Source: Oleispirillum sp963678075 (GTDB lineage Bacteria; Pseudomonadota; Alphaproteobacteria; Rhodospirillales; Rhodospirillaceae). Taken from it: a DNA stretch of 64,000 bases. Where the stretch lies: contig CAXXPK010000005.1 of the NCBI GenBank assembly GCA_963678075.2, positions 62,001 through 126,000 on the forward strand. Direction: 5' to 3'. Position numbers and translations under genes: made by a program. The notes beneath the pieces are model-generated. The model did not search any database. It saw nothing but the letters and a program-made list of their open reading frames with translations, and was not told where the DNA came from. Positions 1 to 9,686 of this stretch are shown piece by piece. Position 1 is the stretch's first letter. The number at the start of each line of letters is the position of its first letter.

Positions 1-600
1 CACCGCGATGCACGCCAAGGCAATCGTTTCGAAGGTTGCGGTCCGTTTGATCTCAACGGCTTCCGTGGCCGACTTCTCAGCGCCGGACTGGCTCAGCGCG
101 ACCAGTTTTTCGATCGCCGTGGACATTTTCAAATACGTCGCGCGGGACTGGCCGCTTTTCACGCGTGCCGCACCGTCCTGGTTCTGTCGCGAAAGGGTGA
201 TAATCTCGGCCAGCTCGGCATTGTAGGCGGTGTACGTCGTCTTGAAATCTTGAAGTGTGCTTTTGCCTTCCGGCGTGGTCAGCAGGCCTTCAAGGGTGGT
301 GGTGGTGTCCGCGACCTTTTGTTTGTATGCGGCGTTCAATTCCTCGATCGTCTTATATTCGTCCGCGTCTTCGGCGACGATGTGCATGTACTCGGTGGTG
401 CGCTGCGCGGTCATCAGGAAATGCAGTTTCCGGGCGTTCGTAACGGTTGGCATCCAGTGATCGGAAATGTTGCTGCTTGCTTTTCCGAGGCCCGATATTT
501 GGACCATCGATATCCCGCTCAGAGACATGACGAGCACGGTGATCGCGGAAAATACGACAAGGAGTTTCTTGCCGATTCGAAGGTTATTGAACCAGGACAT
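1..600 (-). CDS. Methyl-accepting chemotaxis protein, N-terminal part (cut by window edge)
   Basis: The reverse strand from an ATG at 600 encodes a chemoreceptor start: a short basic N-terminus, a hydrophobic segment at about residues 10-32, then a long helical region typical of a four-helix-bundle (4HB_MCP) periplasmic sensor. A second hydrophobic stretch begins just before the window edge. The HAMP and signalling domains would lie outside the window. An AGGAAG Shine-Dalgarno sequence lies a few bases before the ATG. Family placement is from the overall pattern; the ligand cannot be inferred. Confidence 0.8.
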   Translation of the reverse strand, partial: MSWFNNLRIGKKLLVVFSAITVLVMSLSGISMVQISGLGKASSNISDHWMPTVTNARKLHFLMTAQRTTEYMHIVAEDADEYKTIEELNAAYKQKVADTTTTLEGLLTTPEGKSTLQDFKTTYTAYNAELAEIITLSRQNQDGAARVKSGQSRATYLKMSTAIEKLVALSQSGAEKSATEAVEIKRTATFETIALACIAV

Positions 601-965
601 TTTTCTTCCTAATGGTTTGCGCGGCGTTCCCTTGCGCCCATTCGCGGGGGGCATAAATAGACAGCCGATGTGTTCTTTGCAATGGCTATTATAGTGATAT
701 TCATGGCCTTTGTAAGGTTGTCTGGAACATGTCCATACCGTCAAGATGCAACCCAGGGGCTATTTCTCGCCAACAAAACGGGTGGACGCAATTTCGGGTT
801 GCTTCCCGCCTTTCTGGGGGGCAGGCTTGCTCCCGCTCGGCGGGCGAACGTGTGGAATTATTGTGGCCCGAGTAAGACGCGGTGCGCATCGCGTCGCGCG
901 CCGGGGGCGGACTGGATGTTGGGGTGCGATTGCCCGTCTTCATCGTGGATCAGGAGGTCCCGACC
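601..965. other. Intergenic region with no convincing gene
   Basis: Between the chemoreceptor start and the tautomerase start I see no open reading frame with a ribosome binding site and family-like protein. It should hold the two divergent promoters. No sigma-70 or sigma-54 site stands out enough to call. Confidence 0.5.
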
Positions 966-1169
966 ATGCCCTTCGTGAACATCAAGATCACGCCCGACGG
1001 GGCGACGCCGGAAAAGAAGGCCGAGTTGATCGCGGGTGTTACCGCTTTGCTGCGCGACACCCTGGGTAAGAACCCGGCGACCACCGTCGTCGTCATCGAC
1101 GTGGTGGAGACCGACAATTGGGGAATCGGTGGCGAGACGGTGACCGCCCGTCGCGCCAAGGCGCCCTAG
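966..1169 (+). CDS. 4-oxalocrotonate tautomerase family protein
   Basis: A 67-residue protein that begins Met-Pro, as tautomerase-superfamily members do; after Met removal the N-terminal proline is the catalytic base. Size and the beta-alpha-beta layout (MPFVNIKITPDG start) fit the 4-oxalocrotonate tautomerase family. The ATG at 966 is chosen because it puts Pro at position 2 and has AGGAGG about nine bases upstream. The substrate is unknown: small tautomerases outside aromatic-degradation operons are usually unassigned, and no catabolic genes adjoin it. Confidence 0.8.
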   Translation: MPFVNIKITPDGATPEKKAELIAGVTALLRDTLGKNPATTVVVIDVVETDNWGIGGETVTARRAKAP

Positions 1170-1175
1170 GGCGGG

Positions 1176-2963
1176 TCAGGTCTCCGTCGGGTCGGAAAAC
1201 TGCAAGGCGTGCAGACGGGCATACAGGCCGCCCGCTTCCAGAAGGGTTTGGTGCGGCCCGGATTCGACGACGCGGCCCTTGTCGAAGACGTGAATGACGT
1301 CGGCGTCGCGGATGGTGGACAGGCGGTGCGCGATGACGATGGTGGTGCGGCCTTTCATCAGCCGCGCCAGGGCCTGCTGGATCAGGCGTTCGGATTCGGT
1401 ATCCAAAGCGCTGGTCGCTTCGTCCAGCAGCAGAATCGGCGCATCCTTGAGAATCGCGCGAGCGATCGCGATGCGCTGGCGTTGGCCGCCCGACAGGCGC
1501 ATTCCGTGTTCGCCGACACGGGTCTCGTACCCCTGCGGCAATTCGGCGATGAAGTCTGCGGCGGCGGCCTCGGCGGCGGCCTTGATCGCGTCGTCGTCGG
1601 CGTCGAGCCGACCGTAGCGGATGTTGTTGGCGATGGTGTCGTCGAACAACACGACCTCTTGGCTGACGATCGCCATCGCGTCGCGCAGGCTTGCGAAACT
1701 GGATTGCCGCACGTCGATGCCGTTGACCAGGACACGGCCCTGGTTGGCGTCATAGAAACGCGGAATCAGCCCGAACACCGTGCTTTTGCCCGCCCCCGAG
1801 GGGCCGACCAGGGCGGCGATGCCGCCCGCCGGAGCCTCGAACGAGACGCCGTTCAGGGCGAAGTCCTCGCCGTTGTAGGAAAAGCGCACGTCCTCGAACC
1901 GCACCGCGCCGGAAACTCGCGGCACCGCCACCGGGGTTTCGACCTCGGTCAGCGCCGGGGTGCGGTCGATCAGCGCGAAGACGCGGGCGGCGGCGGCCAG
2001 CCCGGTCTGGATCGAGACGTTCATCTTGGACAGGGAGCGCAGCGGCTGATAGGCCATCAGCACCGCCGCGATGAACGAGAAGAAGGCCCCCGGCGTGGTC
2101 GCTCCGTCGATCACCCGCGCCCCGCCATAGACGATCACCGCGGTCACCGCGACGCCGCCGAAGGTGTCGATGATCGGTTGCGCCGCCGCCTCGATGCGGG
2201 TGGCGCCGATCGCCAGATCGCGCAGCGAGGCGACCAGCCCCTTCACCCGCGACCGTTCGAAGGCCTCCAGCCCGAAGGCCTTGATCACCCGGATGCCCTG
2301 GAAGGTCTGCGACAGCGAGGTGTTGAGGCCGCCCATTTCCTCCTGCGCGCGCCGCGCGACGCGACGCATCCGTTTGGAAAGGCGCTGGATCGGCAGTACC
2401 GATGTTGGTGCCGCGATCAGGCTGATGCAGGCGAGACGCCAATCCTGGTAGAAGGTCACGCCGACCAGGAAGACCACCGACAGGGTGTCGCGGCCGATGC
2501 CGATGAAGGCGTTGGAGACCGCGATTCGCATGGCGTTGATGTCATAGGTGAAGTGCGAGACCAGGGTGCCGGAGGAACGGTCCTGGAACAGGGCCACCTC
2601 TTGATCGATGACGCGGGCGAACAGGCGCGACTGGGTGTCGGCGATGATGTTCTGGCCAACGTGGGAGAGCAACACGTCCTGTAGATAGCTGGCCAGGCTT
2701 TTTACCGCGAAGACGCCCAGAACCGCGCCGCCGATCAGCCACAGCATGGAGCGGTCGCGCTCCACGAAGACCTTGTTGACAACCGGGTCGAGAAGCCAGG
2801 CGGTGGCCGCCGTGGTGCCGGCGACCAGGGCCATGCAGACCGTTGCCGCCGCGATGTGCCAGATGTAGGGCAGCGCGGCCTCGCGGAAAAGGCGCCGCAT
2901 CAGCGCGAACGACCGTTCGTCGGACAGCGCGATCTTGGTTTCGGGTGCGGGTGTCTCGGCCAT
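1176..2963 (-). CDS. MsbA-like ABC exporter, fused transmembrane and ATPase domains
   Basis: A 595-residue half-transporter: an N-terminal six-helix ABC membrane domain (about residues 25-330), then a nucleotide-binding domain with Walker A GPSGAGKS, signature LSGGQRQR, Walker B ILLLDEATS and the switch histidine in IAHRLST. This layout matches lipid A/lipid flippases of the MsbA type; drug or peptide exporters share it, so the substrate is inferred. The frame stays open a further 395 codons upstream, but that part is antisense to the neighbouring phosphatase and has no family character; the ATG at 2963 starts the conserved protein. Confidence 0.88.
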   Translation of the reverse strand: MAETPAPETKIALSDERSFALMRRLFREAALPYIWHIAAATVCMALVAGTTAATAWLLDPVVNKVFVERDRSMLWLIGGAVLGVFAVKSLASYLQDVLLSHVGQNIIADTQSRLFARVIDQEVALFQDRSSGTLVSHFTYDINAMRIAVSNAFIGIGRDTLSVVFLVGVTFYQDWRLACISLIAAPTSVLPIQRLSKRMRRVARRAQEEMGGLNTSLSQTFQGIRVIKAFGLEAFERSRVKGLVASLRDLAIGATRIEAAAQPIIDTFGGVAVTAVIVYGGARVIDGATTPGAFFSFIAAVLMAYQPLRSLSKMNVSIQTGLAAAARVFALIDRTPALTEVETPVAVPRVSGAVRFEDVRFSYNGEDFALNGVSFEAPAGGIAALVGPSGAGKSTVFGLIPRFYDANQGRVLVNGIDVRQSSFASLRDAMAIVSQEVVLFDDTIANNIRYGRLDADDDAIKAAAEAAAADFIAELPQGYETRVGEHGMRLSGGQRQRIAIARAILKDAPILLLDEATSALDTESERLIQQALARLMKGRTTIVIAHRLSTIRDADVIHVFDKGRVVESGPHQTLLEAGGLYARLHALQFSDPTET

Positions 2964-3038
2964 CGGAACCTGTTCCAGAATGATGAGTTGTTTGATACAC
3001 CAACAGTCGTGACCGTGGCTAGAAAATGCGCAGCCTCT

Positions 3039-3761
3039 ATGCGAGGGGGCGCCCCCTTTGGAGAATGTTTCTTGGTTGATCTGCCGACCATCGCGCCGTC
3101 CGCGCCGGAACTGACGCCGCCGCCGCGCCGCCGCGCCTTTCTTGACATGTGGCTGGTGGATCACGGTTTCATCCGCGACATCTATTGGAATCTGCACCGG
3201 GTCAGCGACGATGTCTGGCGCGCCGCGCAGCCCGCGCCGCATCATTTGCGCCGCGCCAGGGATTTGGGCGTCGAGACCGTCCTGAACCTGCGGGGCCGTC
3301 GCGATACCTGCGGTGCCTATCAGTTGGAGCGGGAGGCCTGTGCCCGTCTTGGTCTGACCCTGGTCGATTTTCCGATCCGGTCGCGCAGCCCGTTGGAGCG
3401 GGAGACCCTGCTGGCGGCGGCGCGCCTGTTCGACGACATCCAACGGCCGGTGTTGCTGCACTGCAAGTCGGGGGCGGATCGCGCCGGATTCATGTCCACC
3501 CTGTACCTGTTCCTGCACGAAGGCGTCGCCCTGCGCGAGGCGATGGGGGTGCACCTGTCGTTGGCCTATGGCCATGTGCGGCAGGCGAAGACCGGGGTCA
3601 TCGACTTCTTCTTCGAAACCTTCCTGGCCGAAACCGACGGTCGCCGTGAAAGTTTCGTGCCGTGGGTGGAAACCGCCTATGACCGCGAGGCACTGGATGC
3701 CAGGTTCAAGGAACATTGGCTGGCCGGGATCATCGTCAATAAGATCCTTCGGCGGGAATGA
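3039..3761 (+). CDS. Dual-specificity/tyrosine phosphatase family protein
   Basis: The protein carries HCKSGADRAG, the Cys-X5-Arg phosphate-binding loop of protein tyrosine and dual-specificity phosphatases, preceded by a typical LNLRG segment. It is divergent from the MsbA-like gene. Start choice is uncertain: ATG 3039 gives 240 residues, while the conserved part begins nearer codon 20. Phosphatases of this shape in Gram-negative bacteria may act on proteins, inositol phosphates or lipid A. The link to the exporter is only positional. Confidence 0.72.
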   Translation: MRGGAPFGECFLVDLPTIAPSAPELTPPPRRRAFLDMWLVDHGFIRDIYWNLHRVSDDVWRAAQPAPHHLRRARDLGVETVLNLRGRRDTCGAYQLEREACARLGLTLVDFPIRSRSPLERETLLAAARLFDDIQRPVLLHCKSGADRAGFMSTLYLFLHEGVALREAMGVHLSLAYGHVRQAKTGVIDFFFETFLAETDGRRESFVPWVETAYDREALDARFKEHWLAGIIVNKILRRE

Positions 3762-3784
3762 TCCACCGGGCGGCATCCGCCGCC

Positions 3785-4913
3785 TCAGGCCTCGGCGAAC
3801 ACCGCGATCTGGGTGGTCATTTCTCCCTCGGTCAAGGGGTGGTGGTGGCCGCGACCGTGCAGGACGATGTCGGGGTTGATGTGGCCCAGCCGGGTCTGCA
3901 TCAGAACCGTGCAGTCCATGGACTGTCCGGCCCGCCAGTCGAGCGCGACCACCGCCTTGGCGCTGGCCGGTCCCAGGATGCGGACCACCACCTCCGGCGG
4001 AAGACCGCTGCGCACGGCAAGCGCCGCCTTGGCGAAGTCGAGGCGGTTGGCGGTGATCGATCCCTTGACCAGACCTTCGAAAAGCTGGTCGTTGTCGTGC
4101 AGGCGGCGTGCCGCCTCCATCTCGTCCTCGATTTCGGAAAGTTCGCACTTTTCGGCGGGGATTGGGTTGGCCGGTTCGCCCAGGCGTTCGTGGACAACGT
4201 GGCTGACCGCGGCCAGGGTTTCCTCGCGCAGCTGCGCGCTGTCGTTGCCAAGGAGGTGGACGATCGCCTCGACATCGGCGCTGTCGGCGATGGTTTCGGA
4301 GAGCCCGGTGCTAGAGGTTGGCGCGCCGCGCGATCGCGGACAGTGCCCCCGCCATCGGGCTGAAGCGAATGATGTCCATCAGGTCTTCATCGGTCAGCAC
4401 CGGCGAGAATTCCAAGACCGGGGCGGCGACGATGATTTTAATGTCGCGGGCGAGACGCTGGATCACATCGGGAGGCACGTCGGCTTCGGACTTCAGAGCC
4501 TCGGCCAGAACGTGGCGCACCGTGGGCAGTTGGTCGCGGGCCAGCAGCGCCAGGGTGTCGTAGGTCATTTGCCGGATGGTGTCATGCTCGGCGGCGGAGA
4601 GGCCCGGGGCCAAGCGGGCGATCTTGCGGGCAAGGTCGGCGCGGACCTCGGCGTTGGCGTCGTGCACCAGCTTGAAATCGGCCTGGCGCGGGGCTTTGGC
4701 ATTGGCGGCGATGTGACGGCGGACCGTGGGGTCGGGGTCGTTGCTGAGGAAAAACAGGACCTCTGGAACCAGGTCGTCACGGGCGGCCAGCGACCGCCGG
4801 ACCTCCGGGTCCGGGTGGTTGGCCAAGTGCTTGGCTTCCTCGTAGGTGAAGCCGGCCGGGTCGGAGTCTCCCGACTCCCAAAAAAGGCGCGCCAACAGGC
4901 TGTTCATTTCCAT
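3785..4913 (-). pseudogene. DUF2336 protein, broken by one frameshift
   Basis: Two reading frames together give one DUF2336 protein of about 375 residues, a helical-repeat family common in Rhodospirillaceae and usually found near signalling genes. The first part (start ATG 4913, GGAGGAG seven bases upstream) ends with a stop at 4311 straight after an IARRANL segment; the next frame continues the family pattern through 3785. The break lies at about 4311-4320 and needs a single-base indel. It follows the PAS-GGDEF gene by about 30 bases, so both probably form one operon. It could be a true pseudogene or a sequencing error. Confidence 0.72.
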
Positions 4914-4941
4914 GGGTGGAGCTCCTCCCATCGGGGGGGGC

Positions 4942-6156
4942 TTATGAAATGGCAGGCGCGACACAGCAGGACCCTTTGCCGGGGTGTTTGCCCTGGTACA
5001 TCGCGGCATCGGCCCGGGACAGCAGGGGATCGATGGACTCGCCGCTATTCGGATCATATATGGCGATGCCCAGCGACATGCTTAAGAGGCGGCCGAGGCT
5101 GCCCGAGAATCCTTCCATCGTCGCCCCCTGGGTCAGCAGGCGGCGGGCCTTCGAAATCGCCACGGGTTCGTCGGCGCCATCCATCCAGATCGCGAATTCG
5201 TCGCCACCCAGGCGTGCCACCAGATCGGTCGGACGGGTTGCGTTCAGAAGCAGACGCTTGACCTCCATCAGGGCTTCGTCGCCACGTTTATGGCCGTGAA
5301 CGTCGTTGACCATCTTAAAGTTGTCAAGATCGACGTAAACCAGCGCGGCGCTGCTGCGTTCCAGTTCCTCGATGAAGGCGCGGCGGTTGAACAGGCCGGT
5401 CAGTGAGTCGGTGCGCGAAAGCGCCAGAATGCGTTCGCGGTTGCGCTCCCGCGCGATCGCGATGGCGCGTTCGCGGATGTCGGTGATGTCGCGGCAGACA
5501 CCGCGGGCGCCGGTCCAGTTTGAGGCGTCGTCGTAAAGCGGCAGGGCGGAGACCAGAAGGCAAACGGCGCTGCCATCGGCGCGGCGCATCCAGACCTCGG
5601 CATCGGCCAGCGGCTGCCGTGCCGCGAACGGCAGAACGCTGCCGCTGTCCAGGGGCTCGGCCAGAAATTCCTCGGGGCGGCGACCGATCAGTTCGTCGAT
5701 GCCATAGCCCATCACGCCCTGTGGGCTGACGAAGACCAGGATGCCGTCGGCGTTGGTTTCCCAGGCGAAGGCGGCGGAAACCTCGACCAGGTCCTTGTAG
5801 CGTTGCCGCGATTCGATCAGGGAGCGGCGCATGCTGGTGGTCAGGGTGACGTCGCGTCCGACCACCAGAAGCAGGCCGTCCGGTTCGTCGTGCGCCGATG
5901 TCGCCGACAGGATCGATAGGTCGAACACGCGCGTCAGGCGCTGGTCTGGGGCGGCCACGGTTCCCGAAACAGCGGCATGATTCCGTCGTGCCGTCGCGAT
6001 CAGGGCGGCCAGGGTGGTCTGGTCGGCGGCCGAGGGATCCTCGGTCTCGTCGCCGGCCAGCCGTTTCCACGACAGGCGCAGGGCGTCGATGGCTTTCGCG
6101 GGCTTGGATGGGCCGCGTGCGGGGTCTGGTGCCTGAGGCACGGGCAGCTCCTTCAA
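4942..6156 (-). CDS. PAS-GGDEF diguanylate cyclase
   Basis: 404 residues: one degenerate and one clear PAS domain (about 65-235), then a GGDEF domain with the intact active-site motif LGGDEF and upstream DSLTGLFNRRAF. The protein should make cyclic di-GMP from two GTP. No membrane segment or signal peptide is visible, so it is probably cytoplasmic, with PAS sensing an internal cue. An RxxD-type inhibitory site is not obvious. It is followed closely by the DUF2336 gene. Confidence 0.88.
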   Translation of the reverse strand: MKELPVPQAPDPARGPSKPAKAIDALRLSWKRLAGDETEDPSAADQTTLAALIATARRNHAAVSGTVAAPDQRLTRVFDLSILSATSAHDEPDGLLLVVGRDVTLTTSMRRSLIESRQRYKDLVEVSAAFAWETNADGILVFVSPQGVMGYGIDELIGRRPEEFLAEPLDSGSVLPFAARQPLADAEVWMRRADGSAVCLLVSALPLYDDASNWTGARGVCRDITDIRERAIAIARERNRERILALSRTDSLTGLFNRRAFIEELERSSAALVYVDLDNFKMVNDVHGHKRGDEALMEVKRLLLNATRPTDLVARLGGDEFAIWMDGADEPVAISKARRLLTQGATMEGFSGSLGRLLSMSLGIAIYDPNSGESIDPLLSRADAAMYQGKHPGKGSCCVAPAIS

Positions 6157-6275
6157 GAGTGCGCGGGTGGGGTTTCCCGCCGGACCGGTTTTAGACTATC
6201 GTGTCGGTTCTCGCCATTCCCTACGTATTGTGGGAGCGCCCCGTTTTTCGTCAAGCCCTTAACAAGGATCGTTTT

Positions 6276-7013
6276 GTGAGCCGGATGCCCATTGTCGCCG
6301 AGCCCCATCGCAAAGGGAGCAAAAAAACCGTTCCCATGGCCTTCATGGACGAGGTGCGGATGTGGGTGTTCGACCTGGACAACACCCTTTACCCGCCGAC
6401 CTCGTCGATTTTCGACCAGATCGACCGCCGGATGACCAGCTACATCGCGCGTTTTCTGGATGTCGATGCCGCCAGCGCCTTCGCGGCGCAGAAGTCGTAT
6501 TATCGTCGCTATGGAACCTCGCTCAGCGGCCTGATGGCGGAGCACGGCATGGAGCCCGAGGGCTTCTTGGCCTACGTGCACGATATCGATCATTCGGTGA
6601 TCGTTCCCGATCCAGCGCTGGCCGTCGCGCTGGCGGCGCTGCCCGGACGGCGTGTCGTTTACACCAACGGTTCGGCTAGCCATGCGGAGGCGGTGCTGGC
6701 ATGCCTGGGCATCGCCGACCTGTTCGAGGCGGTGTTCGATATCCGCGCCGCCGACTATGTGCCGAAGCCGCAGGACGCTTCCTATGACAAGCTGATCGCG
6801 CGTCTGAGCTTCGATCCGCGTCATGCCGTCTTGATGGAGGACAGCCTGAAGAACCTGCCGCCAGCGGCGGCGCGCGGTATGAAAACGGTGTGGCTGAGGA
6901 ACCAACGCCCCACCGCCGGAGCCGATCTTTTCGACCCCGCCGCCTGCGACGCGGTGATCGACGATCTTACCGCCTGGTTGAAGGCGGTGGTCGCCGCGCG
7001 CGGCGACGGTTGA
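6276..7013 (+). CDS. HAD-family pyrimidine 5'-nucleotidase-like hydrolase
   Basis: The HAD motif I FDLDNTLYP and a following cap region match the subfamily annotated as pyrimidine 5'-nucleotidases (YjjG/SDT1 type); motif II is VYTNGS and the later acidic motif is LMEDSLKN. The family dephosphorylates nucleoside monophosphates; the exact substrate is not readable. GTG 6276 is chosen because AAGGA lies seven bases upstream. ATG 6285 and ATG 6336 are alternatives, and the conserved domain begins only near 6345. Confidence 0.78.
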   Translation: MSRMPIVAEPHRKGSKKTVPMAFMDEVRMWVFDLDNTLYPPTSSIFDQIDRRMTSYIARFLDVDAASAFAAQKSYYRRYGTSLSGLMAEHGMEPEGFLAYVHDIDHSVIVPDPALAVALAALPGRRVVYTNGSASHAEAVLACLGIADLFEAVFDIRAADYVPKPQDASYDKLIARLSFDPRHAVLMEDSLKNLPPAAARGMKTVWLRNQRPTAGADLFDPAACDAVIDDLTAWLKAVVAARGDG

Positions 7014-7069
7014 CAGGGCGTCGGCCTCGTCTAAGTTTCGAAACAGTTTTCCGACCGAGAGGACATGAC

Positions 7070-7915
7070 ATGACCACCGCCGCTCTTGCCGCCGCCGTCG
7101 AGGCCGCCTGGGACAATCGGGACGCCGTCACCTTGCAGACCCGTGGCGAAGTCCGCGACGCGGTGGAGGCGGCATTGGATCTTCTGGATGCGGGCCAGGT
7201 TCGCGTCGCCGAAAAGACCGCGGCGGGCTGGACCGTTCATCAGTGGCTGAAGAAAGCGGTGCTGCTGTCCTTCCGCCTGAACGACATGGCGACGATCCTC
7301 GGTGCGCCGGGCAAGGCCTCCTGCTGGTTCGACAAGGTGCCGTCGAAGTTCGAAGGCTGGGACGACGCCCGCTTTCGCGCCGCCGGGTTCCGCGCGGTGC
7401 CGGGGTGCGTGGTGCGGCGTTCGGCCTTCGTCGCGCCGGGCGCGGTGCTGATGCCGTGCTTCATCAATCTGGGGGCCCATGTCGGCGAGGGCACCATGGT
7501 CGATACCTGGTCCACCGTCGGTTCCTGCGCGCAGATCGGCAGGAACGTCCATCTGTCGGGCGGGGTCGGCATCGGCGGCGTGTTGGAGCCGCTGCAGGCC
7601 GGGCCGGTGGTGATCGAGGACAACTGCTTCATCGGCGCCCGTTCGGAGGTCGCCGAGGGCTTCGTCGTCGAGGAAGGGGCGGTGATCTCGATGGGAGTAT
7701 TCCTGGGGGCCTCGACCAAGGTGGTGGATCGCGCCACCGGCGAAATTCATCGCGGACGCGTTCCCGCCTATTCGGTGGTGGTTCCCGGCGCGCTGCCCGG
7801 AAAGCCGTTGCCCGACGGATCTCCGGGGCCTTCGATGGCGTGCGCGGTGATCGTCAAGACCGTCGATCCCGGCACTCGCGCCAAGGTCTCGATCAACGAA
7901 TTGCTTAGGGATTGA
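7070..7915 (+). CDS. dapD: Tetrahydrodipicolinate N-succinyltransferase
   Basis: 281 residues with an N-terminal helical domain and a left-handed beta-helix of hexapeptide repeats (GAVLMPCFINLGAHVGEG and following turns), matching DapD in length and order. It transfers succinyl from succinyl-CoA to tetrahydrodipicolinate in the succinylase branch of lysine and meso-diaminopimelate synthesis. GAGAGGA lies just before the ATG. dapE begins two bases after its stop, so the two consecutive pathway steps are translationally linked. Confidence 0.95.
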   Translation: MTTAALAAAVEAAWDNRDAVTLQTRGEVRDAVEAALDLLDAGQVRVAEKTAAGWTVHQWLKKAVLLSFRLNDMATILGAPGKASCWFDKVPSKFEGWDDARFRAAGFRAVPGCVVRRSAFVAPGAVLMPCFINLGAHVGEGTMVDTWSTVGSCAQIGRNVHLSGGVGIGGVLEPLQAGPVVIEDNCFIGARSEVAEGFVVEEGAVISMGVFLGASTKVVDRATGEIHRGRVPAYSVVVPGALPGKPLPDGSPGPSMACAVIVKTVDPGTRAKVSINELLRD

Positions 7916-7917
7916 CG

Positions 7918-9057
7918 ATGACCGATCCGGTGGAACTTTCCCGCGCCTTGATCCGTTGCCCCTCGGTAACGCCCAAAAGCGCGGGCGTCTTCGAGGTCCT
8001 CGCCGACGCCTTGACGCCCATGGGCTTCGCCTGTCGCCGGATGCGCTTTTCCGAGGCGGGGACCCCCGACGTCGATAATCTGGTGGCCAGTATCGGCGCG
8101 GGCGGTCGCCACTTCGGCTTCGCCGGGCATCTGGACGTGGTGCCGCCCGGCAACGGTTGGTCGGTGCCGCCCTTCGCCGCCGAGATCCGCGACGGCATGT
8201 TGTATGGGCGCGGCGCCGCCGACATGAAGACGGCGGTGGCGGCGTTCACTGCGGCGGCGGGAGATTTTCTGGCGGTGCGCGGGCGGGACTTCGCGGGCCG
8301 GATTTCCCTGATCGTTACCGGCGACGAGGAAGGTCCCGGTATCAACGGTACCGTCAAGATCATGCAAAGCCTGAAGGACGAGGGCGCCGTGCCGGATGCC
8401 TGCCTGTTGGGAGAACCGACCTGTCCCGACCATTTCGGCGAGGCGATCAAGATCGGGCGGCGTGGCAGCCTGACCGCGTTCATCGCCGTCAGCGGGGTGC
8501 AGGGGCACGTCGCCTATCCCGAGCGTGTCGACAACCCGGTGCACCGACTGGTCCGCATTCTGGATGAACTGACCGCGAAAAAGCTGGATGCGGGCGATGC
8601 CCACTTTCCGCCCAGTTCCCTGGCGGTGACCACGGTGGACGTCGACAATCCGGCGACCAATCTGATTCCGGCGATGGCGCGCGCCACCGTCAACATTCGC
8701 TTCGGCACCGCGCAGGGCGGCGATGCCCTGGCGCGGTGGATCGACGGCGTCGTCGCCCGCCACGCCGATCAGGCGGAGGTGCGCTTCGAACGCGGCGCCG
8801 AGCCGTTCTTGACTCCGCCCGCCGCCCTTAGCGATCTGGTGGCGGTGGCGGTCGCCGAGGTGACGGGCGAAAGCCCGGAGTTCAGCACCTCGGGCGGCAC
8901 CTCGGACGCGCGCTTCATCAAGGACTGTTGCCCGGTGGTGGAGTTCGGTCTGACCGGACGCACCATGCACGCCGTTGACGAGTGCGTCGCGGTGGCCGAG
9001 GTGAGGTCCCTGGCGGCGGTTTATGGCCGTGTCCTCGAACGGTTCTTCGCGTCATGA
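7918..9057 (+). CDS. dapE: Succinyl-diaminopimelate desuccinylase
   Basis: 379-residue M20 metallopeptidase with the zinc-ligand regions GHLDVVPPG, GRGAADMK, the catalytic pair in GDEEGPG, and the C-terminal FGLTGRTMHAVDE segment. It removes succinate from N-succinyl-LL-diaminopimelate. It follows dapD with a two-base gap, and its stop overlaps the start of the next membrane-protein gene, so the three form an operon. ATG 7918 is preferred over a TTG two codons earlier. Confidence 0.95.
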   Translation: MTDPVELSRALIRCPSVTPKSAGVFEVLADALTPMGFACRRMRFSEAGTPDVDNLVASIGAGGRHFGFAGHLDVVPPGNGWSVPPFAAEIRDGMLYGRGAADMKTAVAAFTAAAGDFLAVRGRDFAGRISLIVTGDEEGPGINGTVKIMQSLKDEGAVPDACLLGEPTCPDHFGEAIKIGRRGSLTAFIAVSGVQGHVAYPERVDNPVHRLVRILDELTAKKLDAGDAHFPPSSLAVTTVDVDNPATNLIPAMARATVNIRFGTAQGGDALARWIDGVVARHADQAEVRFERGAEPFLTPPAALSDLVAVAVAEVTGESPEFSTSGGTSDARFIKDCCPVVEFGLTGRTMHAVDECVAVAEVRSLAAVYGRVLERFFAS

Positions 9058-9626
9058 ACCGGATCGGCGAGATTTTCAAGAATCTGCACAACGTGTGGGC
9101 GGTTCTGCGTTTCGACGCGGAGGCGCCGAAACGCTTCGACAATACGCCGGACGGGGTGTGGCGCTCGTTCCTGGCGGCGGCGGTGGGGCTGCCGATCTAC
9201 GTCATAGTGCTGAAGGGCAGCTTGGCCGCGATGACGCCGCAGCCGGGGCTGATGCGTTTTTTGCCGCTGATGCTGTTGTATTACGTCATCGAGTGGCTGA
9301 TCTGGCCGTATCTGATGATCGGCCTTGCCCGTTGGCTGCAGCGCGACCGTTTCTATTGCCGCTATGTCGCCGCCTACAACTGGTTCGCCCTGGCGCAGAT
9401 GATTTTGATGCTGCCGTATCAAGTCGCCGCGCTGTCGCCCGCCGCGTCGCTGTCGGGGGTGGCCATGGTTGGTCTGTTCGCGACCCTGGCGTTCGCCGTC
9501 TACGAATGGTTCATCGCCCGTCATGCCCTGGAAATTTCGTCCCGCGCCGCTGTCGGCGTGGTGATGATGAACTTGCTGGCCGGTCTGGCGCTGTTGCAGA
9601 TCAAGGCGTTCCAACTGGGGCTTTGA
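9054..9626 (+). CDS. Integral membrane protein of unknown function
   Basis: 190 residues with about five hydrophobic segments (approximately 40-60, 68-90, 105-130, 135-155, 165-185) and no enzymatic motif that I recognise. The ATG overlaps the dapE stop as ATGA, so it is translationally coupled to dapE. This arrangement suggests a conserved operon partner, perhaps linked to the cell envelope, but the function cannot be read from the sequence. Confidence 0.75.
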   Translation: MNRIGEIFKNLHNVWAVLRFDAEAPKRFDNTPDGVWRSFLAAAVGLPIYVIVLKGSLAAMTPQPGLMRFLPLMLLYYVIEWLIWPYLMIGLARWLQRDRFYCRYVAAYNWFALAQMILMLPYQVAALSPAASLSGVAMVGLFATLAFAVYEWFIARHALEISSRAAVGVVMMNLLAGLALLQIKAFQLGL

Positions 9627-9638
9627 TTCTGTCCATGC

Positions 9639-9669
9639 AAAACGGGCGGCCATCTGGCCGCCCGTTTTT
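9639..9669. terminator. Bidirectional intrinsic terminator
   Basis: A near-perfect inverted repeat with stem GGGCGGCC and its complement, an A run on the left and a T run on the right, sits between the convergent membrane-protein and OmpA-lipoprotein genes. The symmetry lets it stop transcription from both sides. Confidence 0.85.
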
Positions 9670-9686
9670 CGTTGTCTCGCGCCGTG

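Noticed and set aside
8..460. Plus-strand open frames opposite the chemoreceptor
   Set aside because: The minus strand encodes a clear chemoreceptor N-terminus; the plus-strand frames have no family features.
1176..4148. A 990-codon open frame on the minus strand
   Set aside because: Only the part from ATG 2963 is a family protein; the upstream 395 codons are antisense to the phosphatase gene and low-complexity in character.
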